Origin: Streptomyces melanogenes
GTDB lineage: Bacteria; Actinomycetota; Actinomycetes; Streptomycetales; Streptomycetaceae
Length of the DNA stretch: 64,000 nt
Assembly: GCF_014649795.1 (NCBI RefSeq)
Contig: NZ_BMTS01000017.1
Coordinates: forward strand, 82,858-146,857
Reading direction: 5' to 3'
Shown one piece after another: positions 51,306 to 60,223 of this stretch (the first letter of the stretch is position 1; every line of letters begins with the position of its first letter). The notes below the pieces were generated by a model, which was not told the origin of the DNA, searched no databases, and saw only the letters and a list, made by a program, of their open reading frames with translations. The position numbers and the translations under genes are program-made.

Positions 51306-52814
51306 TTGTCTGGCCTGTCTACTTTCCCGCTGCCGTTTCACGCATCCCGTTCCCTACCGTTCGCGACACCTCGAACGCTGCGGGAACTTCAGATGATGCA
51401 GTGCAGCTCACACATCCGGGCAAAGCCGGATTGGTTCGACAAGATGAACGATGCCGACATCGTTGCCAGGTGGACGCAAGAAGCCGTTGCCCAGGGCCTC
51501 ACCGAAGCACAGATTCGTTACGTGCTTGCCGAACTCGTGCATTACGCCGCACTCCGGGACGGGCGGACAGGCATCGAGGTGTCCGCCGTCGACGGGGTGT
51601 GGCATTCGGACACACTGGTCGACGAGGAGCTCCGAACCCGGCTGCGCGACGCGGTTCAGGTTCTGGAACAGGTTCCCGACGCCGAAAAGGACTGGCATCC
51701 CGGATCTGACAACCAGGTGCTGGATCTGGTTCACCCCTCGCTCTTCTGCCTGGTGAGAGAGGCGAGTGGCGCGCCCGAGCAGGCTTGGGAGAACCCGACG
51801 AACCACTATTCGCGGTACGAATTCTCGGAGAAGTTCCAATGGCTGCCCACGGACGTCGACGTTAGTGACGACGGCGATGTCGCCTTCCGTTCGTACGTGA
51901 ACAACGTGCATCCCGACACTCACCGTGAACTGGCCTCTGTCCTACCGGACTTGTTCGCGCGCATGCGCCCGCTGTGGGAGAACGTGCTCACCGATCTGCG
52001 CCATCCGCGGCCCCCGCGGATCGAGGCCGATCCTTTCGGGTGGTACGACTCGGAGCCGGAGCATCCGAACAAATCCTCCTACAGTGATGACGAGGCCTAC
52101 ACAGAGGCCCTTCATGTGTGGGAACGGGCCCAGGACGACTGGTGGGAGAACCGCCGCCCGGTCATCCCGGACGCCCCGGCCTTCACCCCGCCCGAGGTGC
52201 CCGACGCATCCGCCCGAGTCGACCTGCGCGGTCGCCGTCTCCAGGTCATCGTCAAGCTCGCCACCATCCATCTCACCCCGGACAAACCCGAGTACCCCGG
52301 CGGTTCCTGGCACGTCGAGGGGATGATGAACGAGCGGATCGTCTCGACCGGCATCTATTACTGGGACAGCGAGAACATCACCGAAAGCCGGCTCAGTTTC
52401 CGGGCGGCACTCGACGACCCGGACTACGAACAGAGCGACGACAACGGTGTGCGCGAGGTCTACGGCCTGGAGAACGAGGACGCACTGAACCAGATACTGG
52501 GATCGACATCGACCCCAGCGGGCCGCTGCCTGGCGTTCCCGAACGTCTTGCAACACCGCGTCGGCTCGTTCCGCCTCGCGGACACCACCCGTCCGGGACA
52601 TCGCAAGATTCTGGCGTTCTTCCTGGTCGACCCGTCGGCAAGGATCGTCTCGACAGCTGATGTGCCACCGCAACAACCGTGGTCCGACACCTCGACCATG
52701 ACGCTCGAAGAGGCGAAGAACTACCGCGAACAACTCATGCAGGAACGCAAGTTCTTCGTCGACGAACACAACGAGCAGCTCTACGAACGAGAATTCTCCC
52801 TCTGCGAGCACTGA
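51306..52814 (+). CDS. DUF4246 protein, putative 2-oxoglutarate/Fe(II) oxygenase
   Basis: 502 residues from a TTG at 51306 with GGAG close upstream. The C-terminal half carries GGSWHVEGMMNERIVSTGIY with His336 and Glu338, LQHRVGSFRL with His417, and RKILAFFLVDP with Arg433. The H-x-E...H...R spacing is that of Fe(II)/2-oxoglutarate oxygenases. The N-terminal half (for example NWPlike YVNNVHPDTHRELASVLPDL and WENVLTDLRHPRPPRIEAD) matches DUF4246 proteins, a family I know mainly from fungi. The substrate is unknown. Not in an operon. Confidence 0.8.
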   Translation: MSGLSTFPLPFHASRSLPFATPRTLRELQMMQCSSHIRAKPDWFDKMNDADIVARWTQEAVAQGLTEAQIRYVLAELVHYAALRDGRTGIEVSAVDGVWHSDTLVDEELRTRLRDAVQVLEQVPDAEKDWHPGSDNQVLDLVHPSLFCLVREASGAPEQAWENPTNHYSRYEFSEKFQWLPTDVDVSDDGDVAFRSYVNNVHPDTHRELASVLPDLFARMRPLWENVLTDLRHPRPPRIEADPFGWYDSEPEHPNKSSYSDDEAYTEALHVWERAQDDWWENRRPVIPDAPAFTPPEVPDASARVDLRGRRLQVIVKLATIHLTPDKPEYPGGSWHVEGMMNERIVSTGIYYWDSENITESRLSFRAALDDPDYEQSDDNGVREVYGLENEDALNQILGSTSTPAGRCLAFPNVLQHRVGSFRLADTTRPGHRKILAFFLVDPSARIVSTADVPPQQPWSDTSTMTLEEAKNYREQLMQERKFFVDEHNEQLYEREFSLCEH

Positions 52815-53022
52815 GCCTCATTTAGCTGGAATGCGTGCGGCTTCCGCTGCGTGAAGGCGCGTTCTCCAGTACCCCCCAGCCCGGGCGCGACCATGGTTGA
52901 ACACCTGGTAGTGCTCGGGCTGTTCGCAGTCGTGCCGGTACGGGCTCCTTGACAGGGGTGACGCCCGCGTCGTCGTACGGCAGGCTGGGGAGCCGATCCA
53001 CCCCCGGCGAGAAGGAGAAACC

Positions 53023-53484
53023 GTGGCCCTGATACCCGGCGACGCGGAGATCAGCCCCCACAACTGGGGTGCCGAACAGGCCCGGCTGTACGCGGAGTCC
53101 GGCGGCACCGAGGGCACCACCTTCGAGGGCGCGCCGTGTCTGCTCCTGGACTACGTCGGCCGCCGCTCCGGCACCGTACGCCGCACGGTGCTGATCTACG
53201 GTCGCGACGGCGACGACTATCTGATCGTGGGCTCCAAGGGCGGATCGCCGGCACATCCCCACTGGTACCTCAACATCGAGGCCGAGCCGAATGTACGAGT
53301 CCAGGTGGGAACCCAGCGGTTCCCGGCCCGCGCCGAGACGCTCTCCCCCGAAGAGAAGGCCCGGGTGTGGCCGCAACTGGTGGCGCTCTACGCGCCCTAC
53401 GAGGAGTACGACCAGCGGATCGAGCGCGACATTCCCGTAGTCCGACTGCGGCGCACCGACACCGGAACGCCGTGCCCGTCCTGA
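53023..53484 (+). CDS. Deazaflavin (F420)-dependent nitroreductase family protein
   Basis: 153 residues from GTG 53023 behind AAGGAG. The Ddn/FqR fold is indicated by FEGAPCLLLDYVGRRSGTVRRT, YLIVGSKGGSPAHPHWYLNI and EAEPNVRVQVGTQRFPAR. In this family the GSKGG-x-HPxWY segment contacts coenzyme F420. Such proteins reduce quinones or other activated double bonds with F420H2. Streptomyces makes F420, so this fits. Single gene. Confidence 0.92.
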   Translation: MALIPGDAEISPHNWGAEQARLYAESGGTEGTTFEGAPCLLLDYVGRRSGTVRRTVLIYGRDGDDYLIVGSKGGSPAHPHWYLNIEAEPNVRVQVGTQRFPARAETLSPEEKARVWPQLVALYAPYEEYDQRIERDIPVVRLRRTDTGTPCPS

Positions 53485-53516
53485 CGAACCTCCAAGTGCC
53501 TTGTGGACGCTGGGAG

Positions 53517-54065
53517 TCACTCAGCGAAGGTGAGCGAACGAAGATCAGCGTCCAGCAGGCGGATCAACTCACCAACCCGTCCGCCGCCGCCCGGCGCCGC
53601 CGGGAAACGTTTGAGTACGTCAACGACGACTGGTGTCGCGCGATGCACGGTCTGCTCAAGATGTTCGGCACCCACGCTCCCATCGTCCCCGGCGACGAGT
53701 TCGACCGCTCTGGCCGCGTAAGCGCCAGCTCCGAGAATGTGCTTGACCTGGGTGGCCTTGGCCAGCGGATGCAGGTAGGCGGCGCCTGCCGCAGACATCG
53801 CCGCCCACGCTGCCTCGCGGGCAGCGGCAGTATCCGCGCTCTTGGCCGCCTTGAGGGCAGCCGACGCCGTGTCGCGCAGAGCCTTCCCCCGCTCGCCGCC
53901 CCGAGCGAACTCCCACGCGGCCCTGATCGCGTCCCGGGGACGCGAGTCGTCCGGCCGATCGGCCTCGAAGATCTCCAGCACCGCCTCCCCACACGCCGCG
54001 GCGAACGCGGTGACCTCACGAAGGTCCTGCTTGCTCAGAACGATCTCGCTCGCGTCCCCTGTCAT
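53517..54065 (-). CDS. Imm5-like putative immunity protein
   Basis: 182 residues. An acidic start is followed by EVTAFAAACGEAVLEIFEAD, RPRDAIRAAWEFARGG, and several Ala-rich helices with AAREAAWAAMSAAGAAYLHP and HILGAGAYAARAVEL. The helical, Ala-rich repeat pattern matches what I know of Imm5-type putative immunity proteins. No partner toxin lies next to it. If correct, it is an orphan immunity gene, perhaps kept against toxins of neighbours. Convergent with the F420-type reductase gene. Confidence 0.6.
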   Translation of the reverse strand: MTGDASEIVLSKQDLREVTAFAAACGEAVLEIFEADRPDDSRPRDAIRAAWEFARGGERGKALRDTASAALKAAKSADTAAAREAAWAAMSAAGAAYLHPLAKATQVKHILGAGAYAARAVELVAGDDGSVGAEHLEQTVHRATPVVVDVLKRFPAAPGGGGRVGELIRLLDADLRSLTFAE

Positions 54066-54270
54066 GGGTCCATCTTCGCCGATTGCGCTGGACAGCTGCG
54101 GTAAGGGCGGCTCCGGCCTGAGAACCGGTCACACCAGCCCTTGAACAACTACTTCAAGTTGGCGCTGGCTCAATGTGCGTCAGCGCTCCACCGCCTGTCC
54201 GTGGCGTGGACTACAGTCCGCCTCTGACGTGGCCACGACGGGTCACGCGGGTTTCCAGGGGTGGGACTTG

Positions 54271-55135
54271 ATGCACAAGAGCCACATCATGGTGGGCACG
54301 GCCGCGACGCTCGTGGTGGCGGGGCTGGCAGGCTGCACGGCCCAGCAGGCAACGGACAGCGCGCATACGGCTGCAGATGCGGCCGGGTCAGCGAACAAGG
54401 CGGTGCTGGCCGCCTTGAGGACCACGTCCGCCAAGACCCAGCAGGCGAAGTCCGCCGAGATCACTCTGGCTGTGAAGCTCAAGGGCGACGCCGTGGCGAA
54501 GAGCAGCACCGGCACCTACGCGTGGGGGACGCGCGGTACGGCCTTCGACGTAAGCATGGATGCCAAGGATCTCGGTGCGCTGAGCCCGGGCGCGAGGACC
54601 ACTATGCGGTTCGTGGGCGGCGCCTACTACTACCGCGTGAAGCCACAGCCCGAGGGGCCGCTCAAGGGCAAGCACTGGATGAAGGTGGACGGCTCCGCCA
54701 TCTCCGGCGCCCAGGGCAACAAGGCCTTTCAGCCAGGGCAACGGTGACCCGACAGCGGACATCAAGCGCTTGCAGTACGCCTCCAACGGCCACGAGGTCG
54801 GCAAAGAGACCCTCGACGGACACAGCACCGTGCACTACCGGGCGACGCTCGACAAGGACCACCTCGGGGCGCTCGGCAGGACCCTCTCGGGCGAGGGCGA
54901 GAACAACCACTGGCGCGAGTTCGCCGGCACGGTCACCAGTCTCACCCTCGATGTCTGGGTCGACCCGGCCACCGGTCTGCCCGCCCGCCTGCACGAGACA
55001 TTCGGCGAGGCCGAAGTCACCATGGACTTCCACAAGTTCAGCGGCGCACGGCAGATCACGGCCCCGCCCACCGCCGACACCGGTGACCTGACCCAGGCCC
55101 TCAAGGACATGAAGACCGACGAGGGAAAGAGCTGA
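54271..55135 (+). pseudogene. Lipoprotein with a single-base frameshift
   Basis: ATG 54271 opens a lipoprotein: MHKSHIMVGTAATLVVAGLA then GC (lipobox LAGC). The first frame ends early after GNKAFQPGQR at 54747. The +1 frame restores a coherent product beginning SQGNGDPTADIKRLQYASNG and ending at 55135 with KDMKTDEGKS. The switch lies in TTT at 54727-54729, where one T appears to be extra. Rejoined, it is a 287-residue lipoprotein of the type that resembles LppX/LprG-like lipid-binding folds (ITLAVKLKGDAVAKSS, TLDVWVDPATGLPARL). It would have no known specific role. Confidence 0.75.
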
Positions 55136-55415
55136 CCCGGCACCCCACGGGAACACCGGTGGACATCACCCTGCGCGGCCCCCCGTATGAGCCGCGGGCC
55201 TGCAGCAGCTCCACGAACTTGCAGGCGGTCGGCGTAGCGTCGGTGGGGTCACACACGATGCAGTGCTGATAGTGCCCGTCCTCCCCGCCCAGGCACGGAC
55301 GCAATATGGCGGGTGTCCTCCTACCAGGCCTGGGCCTGGGCTGGCTTCCGAGGTCAGTACGAGGTGGGCCGTCAGCGAGGGCAGCGTTGGCGTCCGGGAG
55401 CGGCGGACACAGCGG

Positions 55416-55946
55416 TCACAGGTACTCGAAGTAGCGAGTCCACCATGTCGCGCGGCCCCGGTGTAGGCCGTAGCTGGCATAAGAAACGCTTTGGTCAGCG
55501 AGCCATGTAACGCCGTCGTAGGGCTGATGGAGTAGTCGCGGGGGGACGACCATGTAGCCAAGACCGCAGAGGGCAGCCTCGATCCGGCTGCGATCCGCCG
55601 CGCTCAGCGCGCCCTCCCGAACGGCGTGATCCAGGTCCTCATGGCTGTCGGGCCCCGGGGTCGTGACCACCGCAAGGTTGCCGAAGTTGCTCAGTCGCAC
55701 AGTCACGGGCACGCCGGTCTCGGCCGCCTCGGCCGGTATGGCGATAGTGAAGTAGTAGCTGGCGTCCTGAATCTGGTCATCGAGTGGGCACGCCTGCCCG
55801 AAGTCTTCAGTCAGCCGGTCCTTGAGCCGGGTCGCCTGTGCCTTCGCCAGCGGATAGTCGAACCCACCGGGAAACTCCAGGTGATCCGGTCCCGTCAGCT
55901 GGTCCAGGGTGTGAAACAGGGCCAGGACCAGCGCGTCTTCGTCCAT
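55416..55946 (-). CDS. Hypothetical cytoplasmic protein
   Basis: About 176 residues from ATG 55946 (a start three codons earlier at 55955 is also possible); AGGATGGA lies just upstream. Contains LALFHTLDQLTGPDHLEFPG, a hydrophilic helix (QATRLKDRLTEDFGQACPLD), YYFTIAIPAEAAETGVPVTV, and a final VTWLADQSVSYASYGLHRG. No export signal or known motif. Codon use is good throughout. Confidence 0.65.
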   Translation of the reverse strand: MDEDALVLALFHTLDQLTGPDHLEFPGGFDYPLAKAQATRLKDRLTEDFGQACPLDDQIQDASYYFTIAIPAEAAETGVPVTVRLSNFGNLAVVTTPGPDSHEDLDHAVREGALSAADRSRIEAALCGLGYMVVPPRLLHQPYDGVTWLADQSVSYASYGLHRGRATWWTRYFEYL

Positions 55947-56179
55947 GATGTCCATCCTACGAACACCCCTGCGCCCGACCGATACGCCCAGCGACACAGC
56001 GCGCCGCACCCCACCGCCGGGAGGCGTGAAGCTGCGGCAGGGCCGACCAGGCTGACTATGCGTGTGCCCTGCCCGGCAGGCCGTAGAGGCTCCTGATCTT
56101 GCCAGACTCCCTTTCCTCCCCTGGCATCCCGACTACGCTTGCCATGATCACGGCCAAGATCGAGCGAGGGGGTACGCCC

Positions 56180-56545
56180 ATGCCGTACGAGACCGGCGCG
56201 AAGGTGAAGCTGACCAGGGATGTGCAGGTCACCGCAAACGACACAGCGCCCAGGGTCGGCTACCCCGGTCCGCTGTTCCTGGCCGAAGGCCTGGTGGGCA
56301 TCGTCGCGGGCGCGGCAAAGGAGGCCGGCGGCTACGCCCAGGAGCAGCTCGCGCTCTTGGATCAGCAAATCCGCGCGGGCCACCTCCCGGGCGACGCGAC
56401 CCTCCTGCTCGAGCAGCTCCGTCAGCAGATCTTCGGGCCTGCGGCGTACGGCGCCGGAGCCAGCTCTCAGCTCAGATACCGGGTGCGCTTCGAGAACGGG
56501 TTCGTTCTCGACGGTCTTGGAGAAGACTGGCTGACCCAGGCCTGA
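56180..56545 (+). CDS. Hypothetical small protein
   Basis: 121 residues from ATG 56180 with GAGGGGG seven bases upstream. Starts MPYETGAKVKLTRDVQVTAN, an SH3-like strand pattern. A helical middle (GYAQEQLALLDQQIRAGHLP) follows, then RVRFENGFVLDGLGEDWL. The KVKLTRDV...YRVRFENG pattern looks like a small beta-barrel domain with an inserted helical arm. I recognise no family. A terminator follows shortly. Confidence 0.65.
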   Translation: MPYETGAKVKLTRDVQVTANDTAPRVGYPGPLFLAEGLVGIVAGAAKEAGGYAQEQLALLDQQIRAGHLPGDATLLLEQLRQQIFGPAAYGAGASSQLRYRVRFENGFVLDGLGEDWLTQA

Positions 56546-56559
56546 ACATCTGCCACCAA

Positions 56560-56588
56560 GCCCCCGCCTACCGACTACTGGCGGGGGC
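56560..56588. terminator. Terminator hairpin
   Basis: GCCCCCGCC and GGCGGGGGC form a 9-bp perfect stem with an 11-base loop, 15 bp after the stop at 56545. Confidence 0.75.
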
Positions 56589-56734
56589 ACGCGGGCGGCG
56601 ACTGCGGTGTATCCGTCGTGGTAATTGCAGATGCGGGTCGCTGGTGGTGCGCGCCCGCAAGGGGCGGGTGCGCGAAAAGGCGGACGGAAGCCGGCAAAGG
56701 AGCCTCACCGGCCACCGTGCTCATGAAGCCCTGC

Positions 56735-57505
56735 TCAGCCCGGGTAGGTGATCGAGCCCAGCGGCGGGCAGGGGATGATCATGGTGTTGACGCCGGGGCG
56801 CTCGACGAAAGCCCGGGCCGCGGCGGCCTGCAGGCGGCGGGAGTCCAGCTCGTCTGCGTGCCAGGCGTCGTGCCTGGCACGGGGGTAGTCCCATGTGTCG
56901 TCGATGAGGCTGAGGCTGGTGTTGCCGGAGCTACGTTGGAACTCCGCCTTGATCACGGCCTGTTGGAGTGCGGTCTGCGCCGCGGCGAGATCGATGCGGG
57001 CGATCAGGACGCCTGGGGTGTTCGGTTCGCGGGTCGGCATGGGAGCCTGCGGGAGCGGCGACACCCCGGTGTCGAGGCGGCCGATGTTGTCGACGGCCGC
57101 CTGCTGGGCGTCCCTCGACATGATCTGCATCTCCTGGTGCAGCCAGAAGAACTCGTCGAGGTCGGCCTGGGTGATGCGTATGCGCCGGTACAGGGCCTGG
57201 AAGCGGGGATCTTGATGCAGCGGGCGTACGGCGTCGATGTGGAGCGCCACACAGTCGTTGAAGCCGTCTGACACCGCGGCCTCGAAGTGCAGGATGGCCT
57301 GCTCCGCCTGCCCCTGTACGCACGCCAGCTCACCGAGGCTCGCGCGGCCCGCAGCGGCGAGCCACGCACCGTCGGGGCCCAGCGCCGTGGCACGCGCGAC
57401 GACGTCGTGCAGGCCCCTGGTACCCGCCACGGCGAGCCCCTTGGTCAGGAGTTCCACCAGCACTTCGTGAAGACGGGTGGCCAGTGAGTTGACGGTGTCG
57501 ACCAT
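56735..57505 (-). CDS. Hypothetical helical protein, TPR-like start
   Basis: 256 residues from ATG 57505 behind GAGGAG. The N-terminal half has TPR-like helices (LATRLHEVLVELLTKGLAVA, ACVQGQAEQAILHFEAAVSD) and NDCVALHIDAVRPL with HQDPRFQALYRRI. The C-terminal half (GVLIARIDLAAAQTALQQAV, SLIDDTWDYPRARHDAWHA) is less regular. No export signal. I do not recognise the family; a cytoplasmic scaffold is possible. Confidence 0.65.
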   Translation of the reverse strand: MVDTVNSLATRLHEVLVELLTKGLAVAGTRGLHDVVARATALGPDGAWLAAAGRASLGELACVQGQAEQAILHFEAAVSDGFNDCVALHIDAVRPLHQDPRFQALYRRIRITQADLDEFFWLHQEMQIMSRDAQQAAVDNIGRLDTGVSPLPQAPMPTREPNTPGVLIARIDLAAAQTALQQAVIKAEFQRSSGNTSLSLIDDTWDYPRARHDAWHADELDSRRLQAAAARAFVERPGVNTMIIPCPPLGSITYPG

Positions 57506-57809
57506 GGATCTCCTCGGACCTCGGTGGTGAAGCGCGAAAGGGAGTGCTGGGGCTGTAGCAACCCCCCGTGGAGATGACGGACGGACGAGGTGAGTGGTTC
57601 CCGCTCACGCCCGGCCGACGCCCCCGAAGGCCGGAGTATCCAGTTCAAGTCACAGGCATGTCGCCGCAGTTGTTACGCCGCGTGCGGCAACCCGACGCCC
57701 CCACACCCCCTGTACAGAGACAGACAACGATATCTGCCCACCACACGGAATCCGGCAAGGATGCGCCTGCGTCGGGTGGAGTGACACGGACTGGAACGGA
57801 GAACCCGGC
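57506..57809. other. Divergent intergenic region
   Basis: 304 bp between the starts of the helical hypothetical gene and the DUF4232 lipoprotein gene. Both promoters should lie here; no clear element or repeat seen. Confidence 0.4.
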
Positions 57810-58517
57810 ATGACTGTTCACCTTCGTACGATCCCGCTCGTTCTCGTCGCCGCCGGCGCGGCGCTGACCCTGACGGCCTGCGGCGGCGGTTCGGACAACG
57901 ATGCCGCCGCCCCTTCCAGCGTCGGCATGAGCCCGGCCACGACCAACCCCGGCTCCGGCAGCCCCAAAGGCGGCGGATCATCCTCCGGGTCCCACACCGG
58001 CACCGCCGCGACGAAGCCCGGCGGCAAGGAGGCCACCAGCGACTCCTACGCCTACAAGCACCCGTGCACAGCCGAGCAGCTCGCGGTCAGCGCGAAGAGC
58101 CTCGGCTCAAGCCCGAATCAGTACGTCATCTCGGTGACCAACCACGGCGAGGCCGCCTGCGGTCTCTCCTCCTACTACCCCAGGGTCGACCTGGGCTCGA
58201 AGAACTCCGCGGACCGCTCCCACAACATCCACCCGCTCGTTCCCGGCGGGCTGGGAGGCGCCCCCGCGGTTCCGGTCCACGCCGGGCGCACCGTCTATGC
58301 GGTACTGGACACAGATCCCCAGGGCGCCAAAGGCAGCAACGGGGGCTTCGACGAGATCAACGTCCTCGCGGACAAGAGCTTCCCGAACGCCGACACCCAC
58401 AACTTCCCGCTGGCTTACGGAGCGGTCGTCGTTCAGCACCCCAAACTGGGGCTGTACCGCAACAGCGTCAGTGACGCGGTGGCCAGCATGCGCACCGCGG
58501 ACACCAACGACAGCTGA
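57810..58517 (+). CDS. DUF4232 lipoprotein
   Basis: 235 residues. Lipobox TLTACGGG (Cys near residue 22), a long Gly/Ser/Pro linker, then the DUF4232 domain: PCTAEQLAVSAKSLGSSP, VISVTNHGEAACGLSSYYPR, VPVHAGRTVYAVL and AVVVQHPKLGLYRN. Two cysteines probably form the conserved disulfide. DUF4232 lipoproteins are very common in Streptomyces, with an Ig-like fold on the cell surface and no assigned function. The ATG at 57810 is chosen because it opens the signal. Confidence 0.87.
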   Translation: MTVHLRTIPLVLVAAGAALTLTACGGGSDNDAAAPSSVGMSPATTNPGSGSPKGGGSSSGSHTGTAATKPGGKEATSDSYAYKHPCTAEQLAVSAKSLGSSPNQYVISVTNHGEAACGLSSYYPRVDLGSKNSADRSHNIHPLVPGGLGGAPAVPVHAGRTVYAVLDTDPQGAKGSNGGFDEINVLADKSFPNADTHNFPLAYGAVVVQHPKLGLYRNSVSDAVASMRTADTNDS

Positions 58518-58904
58518 GGACATGCGACGAGCACCTCCTTCATAGGCCCAGTGGAGGAAGGCGCCCAGCCTCAGGGGCAGCCGACGCTGGGAGCAGAGGA
58601 GCAAGACCAGGTAGCGGCGACCGGCTCCGGCGATCAGGTACAACCCGGCCGCAAGGCCGACCTGGCAGTCCAAGGGCTGAGCCAGTCAACGCTGGTGGTG
58701 GTTGCTGCTGCTGTGGTCCCTGCCTTACGGGCCTGGTTCTAGCCCGTCTCCTGCGTCTGCCGAAGCAACTACCGCTCCCCACACGACCGGTCCACCTGTG
58801 CTGCCCGGTTCCGGCCGTGCGCGCCCACCATGCCCGGCACCCGCAGAGCCGCAGCCCTCCGGTACGGCCCCCAGGGGCTCTGCGCTCTTGCAGGACAATT
58901 CCGC
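58518..58904. other. Intergenic region, nothing recognised
   Basis: 387 bp. Short frames on both strands have no coding character. A weak CTGGC...GCCAG pairing near 58665 could be a terminator for the DUF4232 gene but is too short to call. Confidence 0.4.
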
Positions 58905-59087
58905 TCAGATCGGGCGGGCGCTGAACGGCACCAGATCGGGTTCGCGCATGAGGGGCGCGGTGATGTGCTGCCCGCAGCAGACGTAGGGCTTTCCGCCCTC
59001 GGGCGTGACCTCCCAGACGATCCCGCTCGTGCAGGGGTCACCGGACCGGGTAAGGATGGGGCAGGTCTGCGCGGTCTGCTCGCTCAC
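58905..59087 (-). CDS. Small Cys-rich protein
   Basis: 60 residues from GTG 59087 with a strong GAAGGAGA site. Contains CPILTRSGDPC, then PYVCCGQHI. The C-x9-C...CC-x2-H arrangement could bind one zinc. No export signal. A tight ribosome binding site and good codon use support a real gene; function unknown. Confidence 0.6.
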   Translation of the reverse strand: MSEQTAQTCPILTRSGDPCTSGIVWEVTPEGGKPYVCCGQHITAPLMREPDLVPFSARPI

Positions 59088-59184
59088 GGTTCTCGGTCTC
59101 CTTCGTCATGGCGGGATACATGCGCGAGGACGTCCTCGCGCAGGCACGAGCGCATCGGATGGCCCTCACCCCGTTTCGCAGGCG

Positions 59185-59739
59185 TCACGCCATACCCAGC
59201 CAGCCTTCCAACACGGCCTCGCGCTCACGGGATCGTAGGACTTCACCAGGCTGGGCGTCGTTCCACCAGGTCATCAGGGTGGCAGGCGAGGACTCGCCGC
59301 GCGTGAAACGGGCAAGCAGCCCCAAAGACAGATCAACTTCTCGCTGGGTATACGCAACCGCGGCGCCGGAGAACACCGGGCACTCGATACGGTCCCCCTG
59401 CGTCGTGGTGATGGCGGCTGTCATCTCGGCCGGGCTGCCGGGAACCCACGCGTCGAGGGCCGCGGCGGCCACGGACAGGCCGCGGGCCGCCCACCGTACG
59501 AGCGTGGTGCGGACCGGGACTTCCGTCACTTGGAGATCCATCACAGCCGACCAGCGCCACGCCTGCGGAGCGGGGCCGGTTATCCGTACGCCCACTGGGG
59601 AGAGCAGCACACCCGGTACCCCCTCCGCGGGAGGCGTGCCCAGGTACACCCTTTCCCCGCTGACCCAGAAGAGGCCCACCGTGCTACCCGTTCGGTCGGC
59701 TGCACGGGTAGGCGGCGACGGTTCCACATTCAACTCCAT
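59185..59739 (-). CDS. Hypothetical protein
   Basis: 184 residues from ATG 59739 (MELNVEPSPPTRAAD). A strand-rich first half (TVGLFWVSGERVYLGTPPA, GVRITGPAPQAWRWSAVMDL) is followed by AARGLSVAAAALDAWVPGSP and a helical end with LLARFTRGESSPATLMTWWN. The pattern is that of Streptomyces proteins of unknown function; I assign no role. It lies 97 bp upstream of the small Cys-rich gene on the same strand and may share its transcript. Confidence 0.65.
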   Translation of the reverse strand: MELNVEPSPPTRAADRTGSTVGLFWVSGERVYLGTPPAEGVPGVLLSPVGVRITGPAPQAWRWSAVMDLQVTEVPVRTTLVRWAARGLSVAAAALDAWVPGSPAEMTAAITTTQGDRIECPVFSGAAVAYTQREVDLSLGLLARFTRGESSPATLMTWWNDAQPGEVLRSREREAVLEGWLGMA

Positions 59740-60048
59740 CTGTTGGGCCGCTGAGCGGCGTTCATGTCGAAGCAACCGACCTTAGAGGCACTGCGACCGA
59801 GACCCAGCATAATCGCGCCACCAGGCCTTTTGCCGACCACAGCACCCGACGCGGGGCTGGTGCGGGCGTTGCCAGCGAATACCGAAGTGAGCGTGGACAT
59901 ACGCCTGTTCTTGAGGTGCAGGGCTTGGGGTGTCAGTCTCACCGCTCGTTGCCTACGCATTTACGCGGGACATTCGCGCGAGCATCCGAGATGCCCATCA
60001 TGAACGCCCTGCCAGGGCCTCACCCGAAGTCAGCACCCCACGCGTCCG
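59740..60048. other. Intergenic region, no supported gene
   Basis: 309 bp. A plus-strand frame from ATG 59764 has a TTA codon early, mixed third positions and no ribosome binding site, so I do not call it. No hairpin of note. Confidence 0.4.
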
Positions 60049-60144
60049 CTACACCACGCAGCGCTCGGCCGAGCGCAGCCACTCCTCCGCCTCCCACGCC
60101 TGACGGGCCTGCTCCAGCACCCGCTTCGCCTCGGACTTCTCCAC
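60049..60144 (-). CDS. Possible 31-residue charged protein
   Basis: GTG 60144 behind GGAGAG opens VEKSEAKRVLEQARQAWEAE, then EWLRSAERCVV and stop. An in-frame stop lies just upstream, so the frame cannot be longer. Strongly helical and charged, with coding-like third positions. Too short for certainty. Confidence 0.4.
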   Translation of the reverse strand: MEKSEAKRVLEQARQAWEAEEWLRSAERCVV

Positions 60145-60223
60145 CTGCCGTACCTCTCCCTCTGATCAGGGGAGGAGTGTCGCACGTACGGCCGAAAGGT
60201 TGGTGAGAGTACCGCCGGATGCG

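Noticed and set aside
59764..60003. Plus-strand frame of 79 codons starting MSKQPTLEALRPRPS with a TTA codon
   Set aside because: No ribosome binding site, uneven third positions and no recognisable pattern.
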